In this document: piece by piece, positions 63,354 through 64,000 of the stretch
How the letters are laid out: the number at the start of each line of letters is the position of its first letter
Numbering within the stretch: position 1 is the stretch's first letter
Source: Poseidonibacter lekithochrous
Lineage (GTDB): Bacteria > Campylobacterota > Campylobacteria > Campylobacterales > Arcobacteraceae
Direction: 5' to 3'
DNA length: 64,000 nucleotides
NCBI RefSeq assembly: GCF_018861145.1
Contig: NZ_JAHKQT010000017.1
Span: forward strand, 62,001-126,000
Translations under genes and position numbers: made by a program
The notes under the pieces: model-generated
Database searches by the model: none
What the model was told of the DNA's origin: nothing
Seen by the model: only the letters and a program-made list of their open reading frames with translations

Positions 63354-64000
63354 TTGTTTTTCTCCAATCTTTAATTTCCATATCTTTTTCTTTTTTTGCA
63401 TCTTTTTTTAATATCTTACATAAATTTGCATCACTATAAATTTGAACACAATCTAAACATTGAAAACAATCTGCATATTTGATATGACCATCAGTTTTGT
63501 CAATTGCTTGATAATTACAGCTTTTATGGCAGTTATTACATGGGTTTCCGCACTCAGCTCTTCTTGGTAACCAGTCTAATATTTGTAATCTACCCATTAA
63601 AGAAAGGAATGCTCCTAAAGGACAGAAGTATCTACAAAATCCTTTAAATAAGAACATTCCTAGAATTAACCAAAATAAGGCATAAACTACATACGGCCAT
63701 TGTCTATCAAAGATTAAAGTAATTGAAGTTTTAAAAGGTTCTATTTCGATTAAATACTCAGTAATATTTGGAGCAAATATAGCTGAAAGAATTAAGGATG
63801 CAAGTACTACATACTTTATATATATAAGTTTAGAATTTAATTTTTCTGAAAATCTAATTCGGGGTAATTTTAATATTCTTCCTAAATAGTGAGAAAATTC
63901 TTGAAGTACTCCATATGGACATAACCAACCACAAAATGTTCCTCTACCCCAAATAACTAATGATAGTAAAACAAAGAACCAAATTATAAGTGAGAAGGGA
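63346..64000 (-). CDS. NosR/NirI-type membrane iron-sulfur protein, C-terminal part
   Basis: Only the last 218 residues are in the window; the frame runs open off the right edge. Four or five hydrophobic helices are seen, with the first cysteine group RGTFCGWLCPYGVLQEF, the second KGFCRYFCPLGAFLS, and two 4Fe-4S motifs with cysteines in CGNPCNNCHKSCN and ADCFQCLDCVQIYSD. This matches the C-terminal half of NosR/NirI and related NapH-type proteins. NosR is a nitrous-oxide-reductase electron donor or maturation factor; adjacency to apbE favours NosR, as its FMN domain needs ApbE. The N-terminal half is missing, so the call is tentative. Confidence 0.75.
   Translation of the reverse strand, partial: PFSLIIWFFVLLSLVIWGRGTFCGWLCPYGVLQEFSHYLGRILKLPRIRFSEKLNSKLIYIKYVVLASLILSAIFAPNITEYLIEIEPFKTSITLIFDRQWPYVVYALFWLILGMFLFKGFCRYFCPLGAFLSLMGRLQILDWLPRRAECGNPCNNCHKSCNYQAIDKTDGHIKYADCFQCLDCVQIYSDANLCKILKKDAKKEKDMEIKDWRKTNV

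Overview
The window is a low-GC (roughly 28-30% by eye) bacterial chromosome segment. Several features point to Campylobacterota, most likely an Arcobacter-type member of Arcobacteraceae: a UbiA-family prenyltransferase like MqnP of the futalosine menaquinone pathway, the ispDF - HP1021-like atypical response regulator pair, a zinc-type L31, DUF507 upstream of carA, and sigma70 promoters with extended -10 elements (TGnTAnAAT). Species assignment is inference; no rRNA is present.

Layout. 1-13.2 kb is core genome: the end of a Sel1-repeat gene, a MATE transporter, a hom / AlaC-type aminotransferase / exported protein / rlmB operon, a soluble FIST-domain chemoreceptor, an rsmI-rpmE-miaA block, a repeat-rich lipoprotein with a peptidoglycan-binding domain, an OmpA-like protein and mqnP. 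13.2-21.4 kb is an integrated mobile element of about 8.2 kb inserted in tRNA-Arg(UCG), bounded by a perfect 68-bp direct repeat (13206-13273 and 21328-21395). It carries a tyrosine integrase, a divergent regulator module with clear operators, a DUF4373 replication-type protein, a Mob-like putative relaxase and a Dam-type methyltransferase plus a putative restriction endonuclease. It is best described as an integrative mobilizable element whose cargo is a restriction-modification system.

21.5-26.4 kb, just outside the right att site, holds a tripartite HipB-HipS-HipT toxin-antitoxin operon. It is divergent from a 1042-residue PLD / superfamily II helicase / DUF3427 protein, and the shared intergenic region contains three near-identical 19-bp operators at about 60-bp spacing. 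A diguanylate cyclase gene follows (26.5 kb).

27.6-43.9 kb is the most unusual part: one tightly packed 13-gene cluster for a type IVb-like pilus or secretion machine. It has two pilin-like proteins with an almost absent leader, a third bitopic protein, a PilN/BfpB-like lipoprotein secretin, a GspF/PilR-like membrane protein, a GspE/PilQ-like ATPase with a tetracysteine zinc motif, two GspL/M-like bitopic proteins, a GspC/PilP-like protein with an SH3 domain, and a degenerate histidine-kinase-like ATPase. It also encodes a family of four Sec-secreted paralogs. Two of these are large RCC1-type beta-propeller proteins that share an almost identical C-terminal tail, making them candidate tip or surface effectors of the machine.

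43.9-64 kb returns to core metabolism: purT, a Bax-like glucosaminidase, dapF-coaE, purM, a divergent GAPDH, a Rof-like protein, a MarR-regulated yceI-pirin unit, catalase with an overlapping ankyrin partner, a class V aminotransferase - hisZ - purA - DUF507 - carA run, pgpA, the HP1021-like regulator with ispDF, an HDOD protein, and at the edge apbE with the C-terminal part of a NosR-type iron-sulfur membrane protein. Convergent gene pairs are separated by compact, near-perfect bidirectional hairpins.
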